DNA of 64,000 bases from Leptolyngbya sp. PCC 7375 (GCF_000316115.1 NZ_JH993797.1:2280486-2344485); one strand, 5' to 3'; shown: positions 1-9,761, counted from the stretch's first letter. A program made the numbers and translations. The notes: generated from the letters alone by a model not told the origin.

Positions 1-396
1 AGCTAGATGAACAGATTCACTCTCATTGGCAGAGGTAACAACAGCCGCAGGCAGTGTGTTGTCGATGACACCATGGGTTTTCAGGATGGCGTCACTAGTC
101 TGAGTCAAGTGATTGAGCACACGAGTGCCTTCTCGTTCACTACTGTCTTGCATCGTTCTTGACGGGGTTCCTCCGGTCACTTGATGACGGATTCGATTGA
201 GCCAAGCACTCGTTTTCCGATATGACTCAACTGTACTCCCATGGGTGTAGGCAATCTCCTTAAAGCCCACCGTGCGATACCAGCTTTTGCCGGGTAGGGA
301 TCCATATAGTGTGTTGACTCGGTTCGATGGTTGATTCCCAGAAGATTCAACGGCTGTATATGACATAAACTCAAAGCGACCGATTTCCCCATCCAC
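1..396 (-). CDS. Partial ORF, probable transposase-type protein of the element
   Basis: An open frame of 132 codons runs from a GTG at 396 off the left edge without a stop; ATG 366 is an alternative start. It begins 17 bases after the stop of the 84-residue ORF on the same strand, so the two are probably co-transcribed. The visible part is polar and basic and has a segment reading TPSRTMQDSSEREG. I could not tie it to a named transposase family, and no DDE triad is visible because the protein is cut by the window edge. The transposase label rests mainly on its position in an element that interrupts the kinase gene. An overlapping 71-residue frame at 177-392 is treated as a shadow. Confidence 0.4.
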   Translation of the reverse strand, partial: MDGEIGRFEFMSYTAVESSGNQPSNRVNTLYGSLPGKSWYRTVGFKEIAYTHGSTVESYRKTSAWLNRIRHQVTGGTPSRTMQDSSEREGTRVLNHLTQTSDAILKTHGVIDNTLPAAVVTSANESESVHLA

Positions 397-413
397 CCGA
401 TACGGGCTCTTAG

Positions 414-668
414 TTATTTCCCAAATCCCTGCGGTTGATGCCGTTTTCGTTTTTTTTGAGAGAGTGTTTCAAGGTGATGTGCCAATGCTGAGCGTAATGC
501 TGGATAATTCGTACTTAACAAGGCTTGTTCACACGCATCAATGCTGATAGCCGCCTCTGGGCTTATATTAAACTCAAACACACCGGCCTCAATTTCTTCG
601 GGCCCAGAACTGATGGCCTCATCGCTTTCTACGATTTCAATATTGACCTTAATTTTGTAGTTCCCCAT
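414..668 (-). CDS. Small 84-residue acidic protein, first ORF of the element
   Basis: This 84-residue protein starts MGNYKIKVNIEIVE, is acidic in its first half and ends in a lysine/arginine-rich tail (QKKRKRHQPQ). There is no signal peptide or membrane segment. It precedes the larger partial ORF by 17 bases in the same direction and is separated by about 110 bases from the truncation point of the histidine kinase. Two-ORF insertion elements commonly have a small first ORF like this, so I read it as part of the element. The function is unknown, and a stand-alone conserved hypothetical protein is the alternative. Confidence 0.45.
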   Translation of the reverse strand: MGNYKIKVNIEIVESDEAISSGPEEIEAGVFEFNISPEAAISIDACEQALLSTNYPALRSALAHHLETLSQKKRKRHQPQGFGK

Positions 669-769
669 AGCCTAAACCCCAGGTAGTCTGATGGTCTCTA
701 CAATAGGTGATCGATTTCTAAAAATCGACTAGCTAGAACTCTATCTCAAGCAAGGCAACGGTTTTAGCC

Positions 770-2581
770 TTAAGCAACTTGAATTGCACAGGTAGCAATT
801 TTTCTGCGGATCTCGCGGGGAATGCCAGGACCTCTGTCACAGATAATAATTTGCACATGCTTGTTGTCAAACCTGCGGGTGATGATTTTCAGCTTTTTGC
901 GATCGCAATTAGCCTCAAACATGGCATCTAAGGCATTGACAATCACGTTCGTAAATACCTGATTAAGCTGGGCGGGATAACAGCGCACTAGGGGGAGATC
1001 ACCATATTTTTTTACAACGGTGACTTCGTGTTTGATGCGGTGATTGAGGATCAGTAATGTGCTATCAATGCCCTCGTGGATATCAACATCTTTGACCGTG
1101 GCCTCATCCAGACGGGAGAAATTGCGTAACGACTGAACAATTTCATGGACTCGTTCCGTTCCCACATTCATTGAACCTAAGAGTTTATCCAAATCTTTTA
1201 GTAAAAAGTCAAAATCAATTTCTTCTAACTTTTGAAGAATTGCTAAGGACGGTTCTGGATACTCTGTTTGGTAAGTTCTGATGAGCTCTAGTAAATCCTC
1301 AAAATATTCCTTTAGAGGTTCAATGTTACCTTGCACAAAACTAATCGGATTATTAATTTCATGGGCAATGCCAGCGATCATCTGGCCAAGGCTAGACATT
1401 TTTTCAGTTTGAATCAGCTGGGTTTGGGTCGCTTTTAGCTCCTTTAAAGTGTTGGATAGTTTTGTTGTTCGTTGTTGTACTCTGCTTTCCAATGTTTGGG
1501 CCGCTACTTCCAGTTCATTGGTATACTGGCCAACCCATTCAATCAGCTGATTGACAGACAGGGCCAAAATACTAATATCGTCTTGCGTACTGGCAGGTGC
1601 CCGCAAATCAAAGCGACTTTCCCCGGCTACTTGTTGTGCTATCAGAGTAATATCTTGAATGGGTCTGGCTATTCTTTTTGCAATCCAATAGCCAAGAATA
1701 GAGGTAATAAATGACCCGCCTAGTGTGACAATGGCGATAAAAAACCAAAGTGCGTCTTTTGCCTGAGTTAACGACTGTTGGGAAATCAGTAGTATTAGCT
1801 GAAACTGTTCACCATCGAAGCTAGCCAGAGGAATAGACTCCGCTAAGAATTTCTGACGATCGATAGTAATACAACCATTGAGATTATCGAGACTGAGTGG
1901 GTCTAAATGGACAGTGTCAGATGAAAATGTGGAGGCGACAATTACATCATCTGATAAAACAATAATCTGTTCTTGAATCGTTAAATTAATTTGATTGAGA
2001 AAATCATTATCAAGGGCTGTGCCCAGTAGAACGCCGCCGATTACCCCTTGATCATTTTTAATGGGTGCAGTACCAATTAAAACCGGGGGTCCAAAATTAT
2101 GGCTACTGACAACATCAGTAATCTCTGATCCTTTGATTAGTAGATTATTGATCTCTTGGTCGTTAAGGCTAAAATTCTGTCGTTTAGTATCTTTGACATG
2201 AAATAGTTGTCTTTTATTATGATCGATAATATTAATAATATCGGTCTCTAAAATCCCTTCGAGGGGGAGTATTGTTTGCTGGAGTTGATTGATATCTTGA
2301 TTGATGATTGCCTGAGTTATCAAGGCTTCAATGGATAAAAAACGAGCCCCTTGCCGTAGAGAAGCCATTTCTCGATAAATATCCCTCTCAACCAAAGCAG
2401 CAAGTTCTTCTGCCTGCTCCTTTTTGTCTTGTTCTAACTTATGTGAGAAAAACTTTCCTACTGTAGCAACGCTGACTACCCAGAAACCTAGAAACATCAT
2501 AATGAAAGGCACGCTAATCTTTAGTGGTAGTGACGCTCTCTGGTATTTAAGTAGCAACCTTTTGAAGTACAGCAAGCCCAT
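770..2581 (-). pseudogene. Sensor histidine kinase, 3' end lost
   Basis: This is a membrane sensor kinase. The protein has a first membrane segment near residues 20-45, an extracytoplasmic sensor region to about 275, a second segment near 277-298, a HAMP linker, a coiled coil and a HisKA domain with the phospho-acceptor in HEINNP (His about 407). The ATPase domain has an N box (NVIVNALDAM) and a G1 box (DRGPGIP, about 582-588). Directly after IRRKI the sequence changes to an unrelated eight-residue tail and stops, where the family continues with the FDPFFTTK lid and the second glycine box. The 603-residue product therefore lacks the nucleotide lid and should not autophosphorylate. The break coincides with the element to its left. 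The N-terminal sensor type is not recognised. Confidence 0.85.
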
Positions 2582-2602
2582 GGGTTAAAACATTATTCAA
2601 GA

Positions 2603-2755
2603 CTAATTGGTGTTGATTGGAAGATAGTCGCTATCACCTAAAATTTGTTGTCCTTCAAGGTATAACGCATCCAGGTTTTGCTCATAATACGTAGATGCTG
2701 GAGTCAAATCCGTCATAAATTGGGCTGGTCCACGAGTCTTCAATTCTCTATTCAT
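2603..2755 (-). pseudogene. Remnant C-terminal end of a gene upstream of the kinase
   Basis: A 50-residue frame (MNRELKTRGP to the end DYLPINTN) stops 21 bases before the kinase start. The same frame continues upstream in coding-like style, with residues such as DVTPSSQDENHP, but is interrupted by TGA codons. This suggests the end of a longer decayed gene that once preceded the kinase. A short genuine protein starting at ATG 2755, with TGGGG just upstream, is the alternative. I cannot assign a family. Confidence 0.35.
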
Positions 2756-3052
2756 CAAGTACCCCAGGTGTTTAAAGTTTGTGAAAAATCTTCAGTGGAT
2801 TGGCAACTTTATTGGATGATTTTCGTCTTGAGAAGACGGAGTAACATCAAAATAAAAAAGGACACCATCATCTATTTTTTTTAACGCAATAACAATGTCT
2901 ATTGAGGTCCGTGGCTATGACAGTATGCGTGGGGCATTGTTGAGTTAGGGTATGGCAGCATTGAGCCAGCTGTCACCACTAATGGGATGCTGGTCCAGAA
3001 TCATAGGTCGGCCACCCACGTTACACTAGCTACGGTTGTTCTGCGTTGACTA

Positions 3053-4969
3053 ATGACTCTGCTGGCTTTAAGGGACATAAATAAGGACTTTGGCATTAAG
3101 GAAATTCTTCGGGATGCCAGCTTTAGTATTGAGGAAGGGGACCGGGTGGGGCTGATTGGCACCAACGGTTCGGGTAAGTCAACGCTGCTAAAGATGATCG
3201 CGGGTATAGAACCCATCGATAGCGGCGAAATTTGGAAGAATGCCAGCAGCAAAATTGTCTATTTGCCCCAGCAGCCAGACTTGGATGAAGACCTGACGGT
3301 ACTGGAGCAGGTGTTTGCCGATAGCGGTGACAGTATGGCACTGGTGCGGGAGTATGAGCTGATTTCTGCTCGGTTGGCGGACGCTACAGGAGATACGAAC
3401 CAGCTGATGGCGATGCTATCACGGGTATCTCAGCAGATTGACCAGGCGAATGCGTGGGAGCTAGAGACTCAAGCGAAGGTGATATTGACCAAGCTGGGAA
3501 TTGAGGATTTTAATGTCAAGATTGGAACGCTGTCAGGGGGATATCGGAAAAGGATTGCGATCGCAACCGCCCTCCTCTCCGAACCCGACCTCATTCTTAT
3601 GGATGAGCCCACCAACCACCTTGATGCCCTGTCGGTAGAGTGGCTCCAAGACTACCTAGGCCGTTATCGCGGTGCCCTATTCCTGATTACCCACGACCGC
3701 TATTTTCTGGATCGAGTCACCAACCGCATTCTAGAAATTGACCGAGGTGAGCTGTATCCCTACTCAGGCAACTATAGTTATTACCTAGAGAAAAAAGCGG
3801 CTCAAGAAGATGCAGCCGCCAGCAGCCAGAAAAAGCACGCTGGAGTACTCCGACGTGAGCTAAAGTGGCTACAGCGCGGTGCCAAGGCCCGTAGCACTAA
3901 ACAAAAAGCCCGCATTGATCGCATCCGCGATATGCAAAACGCTGAGTTTAAGCAAGTCCAGGGCAATGTGGAGATTGCCACTGCCGGTCGCCGCATCGGT
4001 AAAAAAGTCATTGAGCTAGAAAACGTCACCAAAGGCTACGATGACCGCATTCTGATCAAAGACTTTTCTTATTTATTTACCCCAGAAGATCGCATTGGCA
4101 TCATTGGCCCCAACGGTGTGGGCAAGTCCACGTTGATGAATATCATCACCGGGCGCGAGCAGCCTGATGCTGGCATCGTTGAGATTGGTTCTACTATTCA
4201 CATCGGCTATTTTGACCAGTATTCCGACGATGTGAACATTAATGAAGATCAGCGGGTGATCGATTATCTAAAGGACGTGGCTGAGCTGGTCACCACTGCC
4301 GATGGTACGGTGATTACCGCTTCTAAAATGCTGGAACGATTTCTCTTTCCGCCTGATCAGCAATATGCGCCGATTCATAAACTCTCTGGTGGTGAGCGAC
4401 GACGTCTGTTTTTGTTGCGGGTGTTGATGCAGGCTCCTAATGTGCTGATTCTGGACGAGCCTACCAATGATTTAGACGTGCAGACCTTAGGTATTCTAGA
4501 AGATTACCTAGAAGACTTTAATGGCTGTGTGATTGTTGTTTCTCACGATCGTTATTTTCTCGATCGCACTGTTGAAAACGTGTTTTCGTTTGAAGGGTTA
4601 GGTAATCTCAAGCAGTATCCTGGAAACTATTCAGTCTATTTAGACTATAAAGAGAAAGCTGAACAGAAAGAGAAACTTAAACAGGAAGCTGCTGCCAAAC
4701 CACAGAAAACTCAAAATTCAAAAACCAAAACTCAAATCTCATCAAAGCCCAAGAAAATCTCCTATAAAGAAAAGCGAGAGTATGCCTCTTTAGAAGAGAA
4801 AATTCCAGCTCTAGAAGCAGAAAAAGGAACCCTAGAAAACCAGCTATATACTGACCCACCTAGCGACTACAACGAAATGCAGGCACTGTCTCAGCGATTG
4901 GCAGATCTGACAACGGAGATTGATACGGCAACAGAGCGGTGGATGGAGTTAGCGGAGCTGATGGAGTAA
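3053..4969 (+). CDS. ABC-F family ATPase (Uup-like)
   Basis: This is a soluble tandem ABC ATPase without membrane segments, 638 residues long. The first Walker A is GTNGSGKST (36-44) with signature LSGGYRKR and a Walker B followed by EPTNHLD. The second Walker A is GPNGVGKST (about 352-360) with signature LSGGERRR and EPTNDLD. A lysine- and glutamate-rich linker and a C-terminal coiled coil (about 555-638) follow the second domain, as in Uup. ABC-F proteins act on ribosomes or, for Uup, also affect transposon excision; which applies here is not visible. The start is the first ATG of the frame. It converges on the small gene at 5062, with an inverted repeat between them. Confidence 0.93.
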   Translation: MTLLALRDINKDFGIKEILRDASFSIEEGDRVGLIGTNGSGKSTLLKMIAGIEPIDSGEIWKNASSKIVYLPQQPDLDEDLTVLEQVFADSGDSMALVREYELISARLADATGDTNQLMAMLSRVSQQIDQANAWELETQAKVILTKLGIEDFNVKIGTLSGGYRKRIAIATALLSEPDLILMDEPTNHLDALSVEWLQDYLGRYRGALFLITHDRYFLDRVTNRILEIDRGELYPYSGNYSYYLEKKAAQEDAAASSQKKHAGVLRRELKWLQRGAKARSTKQKARIDRIRDMQNAEFKQVQGNVEIATAGRRIGKKVIELENVTKGYDDRILIKDFSYLFTPEDRIGIIGPNGVGKSTLMNIITGREQPDAGIVEIGSTIHIGYFDQYSDDVNINEDQRVIDYLKDVAELVTTADGTVITASKMLERFLFPPDQQYAPIHKLSGGERRRLFLLRVLMQAPNVLILDEPTNDLDVQTLGILEDYLEDFNGCVIVVSHDRYFLDRTVENVFSFEGLGNLKQYPGNYSVYLDYKEKAEQKEKLKQEAAAKPQKTQNSKTKTQISSKPKKISYKEKREYASLEEKIPALEAEKGTLENQLYTDPPSDYNEMQALSQRLADLTTEIDTATERWMELAELME

Positions 4970-4974
4970 GGGTT

Positions 4975-5058
4975 AGTTTTGAGTTTTAAGTTCTTATTTT
5001 GAGTGGATTGCCTAAAATTTGTTAAGGCAACTTGATGTATTCTCTTAAACTCAAAACT
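4975..5058. terminator. Inverted repeat between convergent genes
   Basis: The arm AGTTTTGAGTTTTAAG (4975-4990) is matched by CTTAAACTCAAAACT (5044-5058), with one unpaired T, and an inner TTGCCT/AGGCAA pair lies between them. It occupies almost the whole gap between the ABC-F gene and the minus-strand gene ending at 5062. A bidirectional terminator is the simplest reading. The arms are AT-rich and the loop is long, so the strength is uncertain. Confidence 0.45.
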
Positions 5059-5061
5059 TAC

Positions 5062-5349
5062 TTAACTACGTTTTAAAAACTCTACCTGTGGCACTAGCGG
5101 ATCGTTAACGACTCCTACACCCTCATAGCCCCAGCGCTCCATCATTTGCTTAAGCTGTGGCCCACTGATGGGTTCGACAGCAAAGCGATTAGCGACTTCA
5201 GCCGCATGCTGATTAACATAGCTAAGGGCTTCATAGTCAGCGTTAAAAAGCATCAAAAACCCTTTTGAGGTTTCAGTATTGCGAGGTTTCGCAGCGAGAT
5301 ACTGCCCGTCGTGGGTGGAGCGTAGTAGATAGTAAGATTTGGTGAACAT
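5062..5349 (-). CDS. Conserved-looking small soluble protein
   Basis: This 95-residue protein starts MFTKSYYLLRSTHDGQYLAAK. It has no signal peptide, membrane helix or recognised catalytic motif. The C-terminal half carries a proline- and valine-rich segment ending QVEFLKRS. The frame has ordinary codon use for this window and a start with clear coding character, so I regard it as a real gene. I do not recognise the family. It is convergent with the ABC-F gene and stands alone on its strand. Confidence 0.7.
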   Translation of the reverse strand: MFTKSYYLLRSTHDGQYLAAKPRNTETSKGFLMLFNADYEALSYVNQHAAEVANRFAVEPISGPQLKQMMERWGYEGVGVVNDPLVPQVEFLKRS

Positions 5350-5688
5350 AGTATACGAATTGCTTTATCCTTACGCTAAGAGAAAAGTCCTCAATCGCCT
5401 ACGTTCCTGTTGCGAAGCTTAATTGATCTAGGTGGGGGTGGTTGGCTAGAGACCTTTGTTTAGAAGTCAAACAAAAAATCATAGTTCATCCCTTGAGGGG
5501 GTAGACAACTTTTTCATCAGCAAGAGAACGAACTTTGCTGAAGCTACATACGAGATTTGAAACAGTTGATGCAAAAAGGTATGCCACAAAAAGGGTTGGT
5601 ACTTTGTGGATATTTCAGCGGACGGACAGCGTGAACCGGTGAAAGTTGAATAACCTATTAGTGCACTGTTACTGGACAGCATGCCTTG
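5350..5688. other. Intergenic stretch, no supported gene
   Basis: About 340 bases separate two divergently transcribed genes, so promoters for both should lie here. A 74-codon minus-strand frame at 5479-5703 overlaps the lipoprotein start and looks non-coding. No clear hairpin or repeat was seen. Confidence 0.5.
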
Positions 5689-6105
5689 ATGACCTATCGC
5701 CACTTGCTATTAGTTATCCTTATGCTGTCCACTATGGTTGGATGCCGTATGGGAGGACTATTTCCCCAGCGCAGTCTTGTCGCCGATCTGCAAGCCAATG
5801 ATCGTGAATTGAGCCTGGCTTCCATTGGCCCTAACACTTGGGACCACATGTGTGTGCTTGCGCCATACACCACCAATAATACGGCCCAATCTACCCTTGG
5901 ATTTCCTTGGGATGTAGAAGTTCGAACCGGTATAGAAAAGCGTGACGATATCTATGTGCTTGTGTTCGTCAACGAGGACCAAGTAGCCATGTATCTTAAA
6001 ATGCCACGCCACGAAGGAGACTTACTCCACTCAGAAACGTTGTGTTTTGAGTTTTCTGATGAAACACTCTATCGAGATGAGCTTGGCAACTGGACAATTC
6101 AATGA
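5689..6105 (+). CDS. Predicted lipoprotein of unknown function
   Basis: The protein is about 138 residues long, and the ATG at 5689 is preferred over the preceding TTG. The N-terminus is a short positive region, a hydrophobic core and a lipobox ending in VGC (Cys about 19), so export and lipidation are predicted. The mature part is polar, has two further cysteines and ends in a beta-rich stretch. I do not recognise a domain. It is followed by a perfect 12-bp inverted repeat and a transposase relic, so its downstream flank has been disturbed. Confidence 0.72.
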   Translation: MTYRHLLLVILMLSTMVGCRMGGLFPQRSLVADLQANDRELSLASIGPNTWDHMCVLAPYTTNNTAQSTLGFPWDVEVRTGIEKRDDIYVLVFVNEDQVAMYLKMPRHEGDLLHSETLCFEFSDETLYRDELGNWTIQ

Positions 6106-6230
6106 CACTAAAATGCAGTTGTATTGTCCAAGCCAGTATTACCAAGCTGACCAGTAAGAAGTTTTTGTTGCTTTTCAGAAGCGCTCTATAAAAAAGAACA
6201 TTCCATCGCTCAGAGAGCCCGGAATGCCCG

Positions 6231-6262
6231 AAACTAGCTGAAGTGAAAGGTTCAGCTAGTTT
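6231..6262. terminator. Perfect 12-bp hairpin before transposase relic
   Basis: AAACTAGCTGAA (6231-6242) and TTCAGCTAGTTT (6251-6262) are perfectly complementary around an eight-base loop, and the right arm ends in a T run. It could terminate transcription from the lipoprotein gene. Because it sits four bases before the ATG of the transposase relic, it may instead be part of the old element's end, which would hinder read-through into the transposase. Confidence 0.55.
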
Positions 6263-6266
6263 TATT

Positions 6267-6648
6267 ATGGAACTCTATGAGCGGATCGAGCAAATCATCG
6301 TTACATTGCGTCCAGCCTTTAGTCGCGAGGCCACCTTCCAGTGGTTTGTGCTGCTGTTGTGGGGAGCCCGTCTCACGGGTCTATACGTGTTTTCAGTTTT
6401 ACTGGGATAGCCCCACCGAGAAGGTCCTCTTTGTCCTCACCCAACAACCGTGTGGCAAACGGATGATCCTGCTCTCGTCAGACCTCAGCCTCACTGGACT
6501 AGAGGTCATTGAAACCTATACCAAACGCTTCAAAATCGAGTTCGCACACGACCCAAGCATGGCTATCCCAGTGAACGGATTGTTCGAATGGCTCTCCAAG
6601 ACCAGCAAGCGATCGCGTTATCCAAGAGTAGGCCTGCTCTACTGTTGA
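6267..6648 (+). pseudogene. Degraded transposase
   Basis: The reading frame from ATG 6267 gives a transposase-like N-terminus (MELYERIEQIIVTLRPAFSR, then QWFVLLLWGARLTG) and stops at a TAG near 6408. The adjacent frame, open to 6648, supplies a C-terminal piece containing KVLFVLTQ, GKRMILLSSDLSLTG and YTKRFKIEF, which resembles the end of a DDE transposase core. A large internal part is missing, so the relic combines a deletion with a frame change. The family is not fixed; an IS4/IS701-like origin is a guess. It is not functional. The 123-codon frame starting at 6277 is only the composite of this relic. Confidence 0.65.
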
Positions 6649-6778
6649 ATAAATTATTGGCGGGTAAGATAGAGCAGGGCAAAACGTCCAAAACACCTTC
6701 GTTGGCAGCGTAGGAAAACGACAAAAAGGCAACATTAACTTGTTACTCAATAGTTAGCTAAACGTTGGCGATAATTGG

Positions 6779-9691
6779 CTACGCTTCGTAGGCCTCCATA
6801 GGTAGGCAAGAGCAAACTAAGTTGCGATCGCCATAGGCCTGATCGATCCGATTCACCGTCGGCCAGAACTTACGGTTCTTGGTCCACTGCGTCGGATGCA
6901 CCGCCTGCTCACGACTGTAGGGTCGAGCCCAATCAGCCGTCAGATCAACCGTCGTATGGGGCGCATTCACCAACGGATTATTATCCTGGGGCAGTTCACC
7001 CGCCTCAATTTGGCGAATCTCATCACGGATGGCAATCATTGCTTCGCAGAAGCGATCCAGCTCTGCCAAAGACTCACTTTCAGTCGGCTCTACCATAATG
7101 GTGCCTGCCACCGGCCAGGACATCGTGGGCGGATGGAAACCATAGTCAATCATACGCTTGGCAATATCATCCACATTCACATTGGCCGACTTCTTAAAGC
7201 CGCGCAGATCCAATATGCACTCATGGGCAACCAAACCAGCATTGCCCTTATAAAGAATGTCGTAGTGACTTGCCAAACGCTTGGCAATGTAATTGGCGCT
7301 GAGAATAGCCGTTTCAGTGGCATGGGTCAAACCAGCAGCCCCCATCATCTGAATGTACATCCAGGAAATGGGCAGAATGCTAGCGCTTCCCCAGGGTGCA
7401 GCTGCAACCGCACCGACGGACTGTTCAGTGCCCAGGGCGGGCGTCAGACTATGGCCAGGCAAGAAGGGCACCAAGTGCTTTTGCACACCAATGGGGCCAA
7501 TACCGGGGCCACCACCGCCGTGGGGAATACAGAACGTCTTGTGCAGATTCAGGTGACACACATCGGCACCAATGTCCCCTGGGCTACACAGGCCCACCTG
7601 AGCGTTCATGTTGGCTCCATCCATATATACCTGACCACCCTGCTGATGGATGAGGTCGCACACAGTGCGGATGGTGGCTTCAAATACACCGTGTGTGGAC
7701 GGATAGGTAATCATTAAGGCCGCCAACTTATCGCTATGCTTCTCAGCCTTGGCAGTCAGATCCGCCACATCAATGTTGCCGTCGTCATCGCACTTAACGC
7801 TTACAACTTTCATACCGGCCATGACAGCACTCGCTGGGTTTGTACCGTGGGCAGATTGAGGAATTAAACAGATATTACGGTGCTCATCATCCCGTGACTG
7901 GTGATATTGACGAATTACCAACAGACCAGCGTACTCCCCCTGGGACCCGGCATTGGGCTGCAGAGAAATGCCAGCAAAGCCAGTAATCTCAGCCAGCCAG
8001 GTTTCTAGTTGCCCAAACAAGACCTGATAGCCTTGGGTCTGATCCAAAGGCGCAAAGGGATGAATCTGACCAAATTCAGGCCAGGTGACCGGCATCATTT
8101 CAGCGGTGGCATTCAGCTTCATGGTGCAAGACCCCAGGGGGATCATGGCGGAGGCCAGGGACAGATCCTTCATTTGCAGCGCATACATATAGCGCAGCAT
8201 CTCGGTTTCTGAGTGGTAGCTGTTGAATACTGGATGGGTTAAGTAGTCGCTAGTGCGGGCTAGCTCTGTGGGGATAGTGGGCTCAGCCTTAAGCAGTTCT
8301 ATGGCTGGCATCGGCAGCTGGCCTGCAAATACCTGAAGGAGCTGGATAACAGCCTCAGGGGTGGTGGTTTCATCCAGGGAAATACCAATGGTGGTGGCAT
8401 CAATGCGGCGGAGATTGATACCTTGGGTGAGGGCGCGATCGCAAATCTCCCCAGCCTGCTCCCCCGCATCCACCGCCAACGTGTCAAAGAATGGCGCTTT
8501 CGGCAGCTCAAACCCTAGCTTACTCAGCCCTGCCGCCAGAACCACCGTCAACCGATGTACTCGGGTGGCAATGGCCTTGAGTCCAACTGGACCGTGGTAC
8601 ACCGCATACATGCTGGCCATTACCGCCAGCAGCACCTGAGCCGTACAAATATTGCTGGTCGCCGAGTCCCGACGAATGTGCTGCTCACGCGTCTGCAAGG
8701 TTAAGCGCAGAGCCGGTCTGCCCTTACTGTCTTTGGAAACACCCACCAGACGACCGGGCAGCTTACGGGCATAGGTCGTCTTAGTGGCAAAGTAGGCAGC
8801 ATGGGGACCGCCATAGCCCAATGGCACACCAAAGCGCTGGGTATTGCCCACAGCAATATCTGCCCCCATCTCGCCCGGGGCCTTTAGCAGGGTCAGGCTC
8901 AGTAGATCGGCGGCAACGGTCACCAGCGCCCCCGCGTCGTGGGCAGTGGCAATCACATCGGTATAGTCGGTGATCGCCCCAGTACTGGCGGGATACTGCA
9001 GTAGCAGACCAAATAAAGGTTGACTAAAATCGGGAGCCTCGCTCACCACCACGTTAATTCCCAAGGGCAAGGCACGGGTTTGAATCACTTCAATCGTTTG
9101 GGGATGACAGCTGGCCGATACCCAGAATGTCTTGGCGGCCTTGGCGGCTTTGTTTTTGCACACGCCTAGACTCAGGGCCATGGCTTCAGCAGCGGCCGTG
9201 CCTTCGTCCAGCAGCGATGAGTTGGCAATTTCCAGCCCCGTCAAGTCGCTGACCATGGTTTGGTAGTTCAGTAGTGCTTCCAAACGACCCTGGGAAATCT
9301 CGGGCTGGTAAGGGGTGTACTGGGTGTACCAGCCGGGGTTTTCTAAAATATTGCGCTGGATGACGGGCGGGGTGATGCAGTTGTAGTAGCCCAGGCCAAT
9401 GTAACTGGTAAGGACCTGATTTTGGGTTGCGATCGCACGAATACTCTGTAACGCCCCATGCTCACTCATCCCCGCTCCCACAGACAAGGCACTGGCTAAT
9501 CGAATCTCACCAGGCACCGCTGTATCAATCAGTGCTGATAGACTGTCATACCCCAGCACCGATAGCATCTGAGCGATGTCCATCTTAGTCAGACCAATGT
9601 GCCGTTGAGGAAAATCATTGGGTACAGCTAACTCATTAGCCCAGGTATTTGAAATGGTTGCAGACATCGACTCAGACTGTTCGTAGGACAT
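6779..9691 (-). CDS. gcvP: Glycine dehydrogenase (decarboxylating), P protein
   Basis: This is the PLP-dependent P protein of the glycine cleavage system, which decarboxylates glycine and passes the aminomethyl group to the lipoyl arm of GcvH; in cyanobacteria it serves photorespiration and one-carbon supply. The product is 970 residues, the usual length for a fused P protein. The N-terminal half contains RHIG and LGYYNC; the C-terminal half contains the PLP lysine in LHKTFCIPHGGGGPG (about Lys718). I chose ATG 9691 because GGAG lies a few bases upstream; the longer frame to 9769 adds a cysteine- and tryptophan-rich extension unlike the family. It lies downstream of gcvH with a hairpin and T run between them. 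Confidence 0.96.
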   Translation of the reverse strand: MSYEQSESMSATISNTWANELAVPNDFPQRHIGLTKMDIAQMLSVLGYDSLSALIDTAVPGEIRLASALSVGAGMSEHGALQSIRAIATQNQVLTSYIGLGYYNCITPPVIQRNILENPGWYTQYTPYQPEISQGRLEALLNYQTMVSDLTGLEIANSSLLDEGTAAAEAMALSLGVCKNKAAKAAKTFWVSASCHPQTIEVIQTRALPLGINVVVSEAPDFSQPLFGLLLQYPASTGAITDYTDVIATAHDAGALVTVAADLLSLTLLKAPGEMGADIAVGNTQRFGVPLGYGGPHAAYFATKTTYARKLPGRLVGVSKDSKGRPALRLTLQTREQHIRRDSATSNICTAQVLLAVMASMYAVYHGPVGLKAIATRVHRLTVVLAAGLSKLGFELPKAPFFDTLAVDAGEQAGEICDRALTQGINLRRIDATTIGISLDETTTPEAVIQLLQVFAGQLPMPAIELLKAEPTIPTELARTSDYLTHPVFNSYHSETEMLRYMYALQMKDLSLASAMIPLGSCTMKLNATAEMMPVTWPEFGQIHPFAPLDQTQGYQVLFGQLETWLAEITGFAGISLQPNAGSQGEYAGLLVIRQYHQSRDDEHRNICLIPQSAHGTNPASAVMAGMKVVSVKCDDDGNIDVADLTAKAEKHSDKLAALMITYPSTHGVFEATIRTVCDLIHQQGGQVYMDGANMNAQVGLCSPGDIGADVCHLNLHKTFCIPHGGGGPGIGPIGVQKHLVPFLPGHSLTPALGTEQSVGAVAAAPWGSASILPISWMYIQMMGAAGLTHATETAILSANYIAKRLASHYDILYKGNAGLVAHECILDLRGFKKSANVNVDDIAKRMIDYGFHPPTMSWPVAGTIMVEPTESESLAELDRFCEAMIAIRDEIRQIEAGELPQDNNPLVNAPHTTVDLTADWARPYSREQAVHPTQWTKNRKFWPTVNRIDQAYGDRNLVCSCLPMEAYEA

Positions 9692-9761
9692 CAATAGCTC
9701 CAGATAAAGCAGTTTTATGGACTGACACCAGCAAGCTGAACACCAGCTGAACCAACAAGCA

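Larger units (their letters stand above)
1..797 (-). mobile_element. Partial insertion element cutting a histidine kinase gene
   Basis: Two minus-strand reading frames (414-668 and 396 running off the left edge) lie immediately beyond the point where the kinase reading frame at 770-2581 loses its family sequence, near position 797. This arrangement is what an insertion element placed inside the kinase would give. The inner end would lie at roughly 785-800. The other end is outside the window, so neither terminal repeats nor a target duplication can be tested. I do not recognise the element family. The boundary is inferred from the kinase alignment expected from the family, not from repeats. 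Confidence 0.5.

Noticed and set aside
5479..5703. 74-codon minus-strand frame
   Set aside because: It overlaps the lipoprotein start and has no RBS or domain; it is likely a shadow.
6896..7717. 273-codon plus-strand frame inside gcvP
   Set aside because: It is antisense to conserved GcvP sequence, its translation has no domain character, and GcvP itself is unambiguous.
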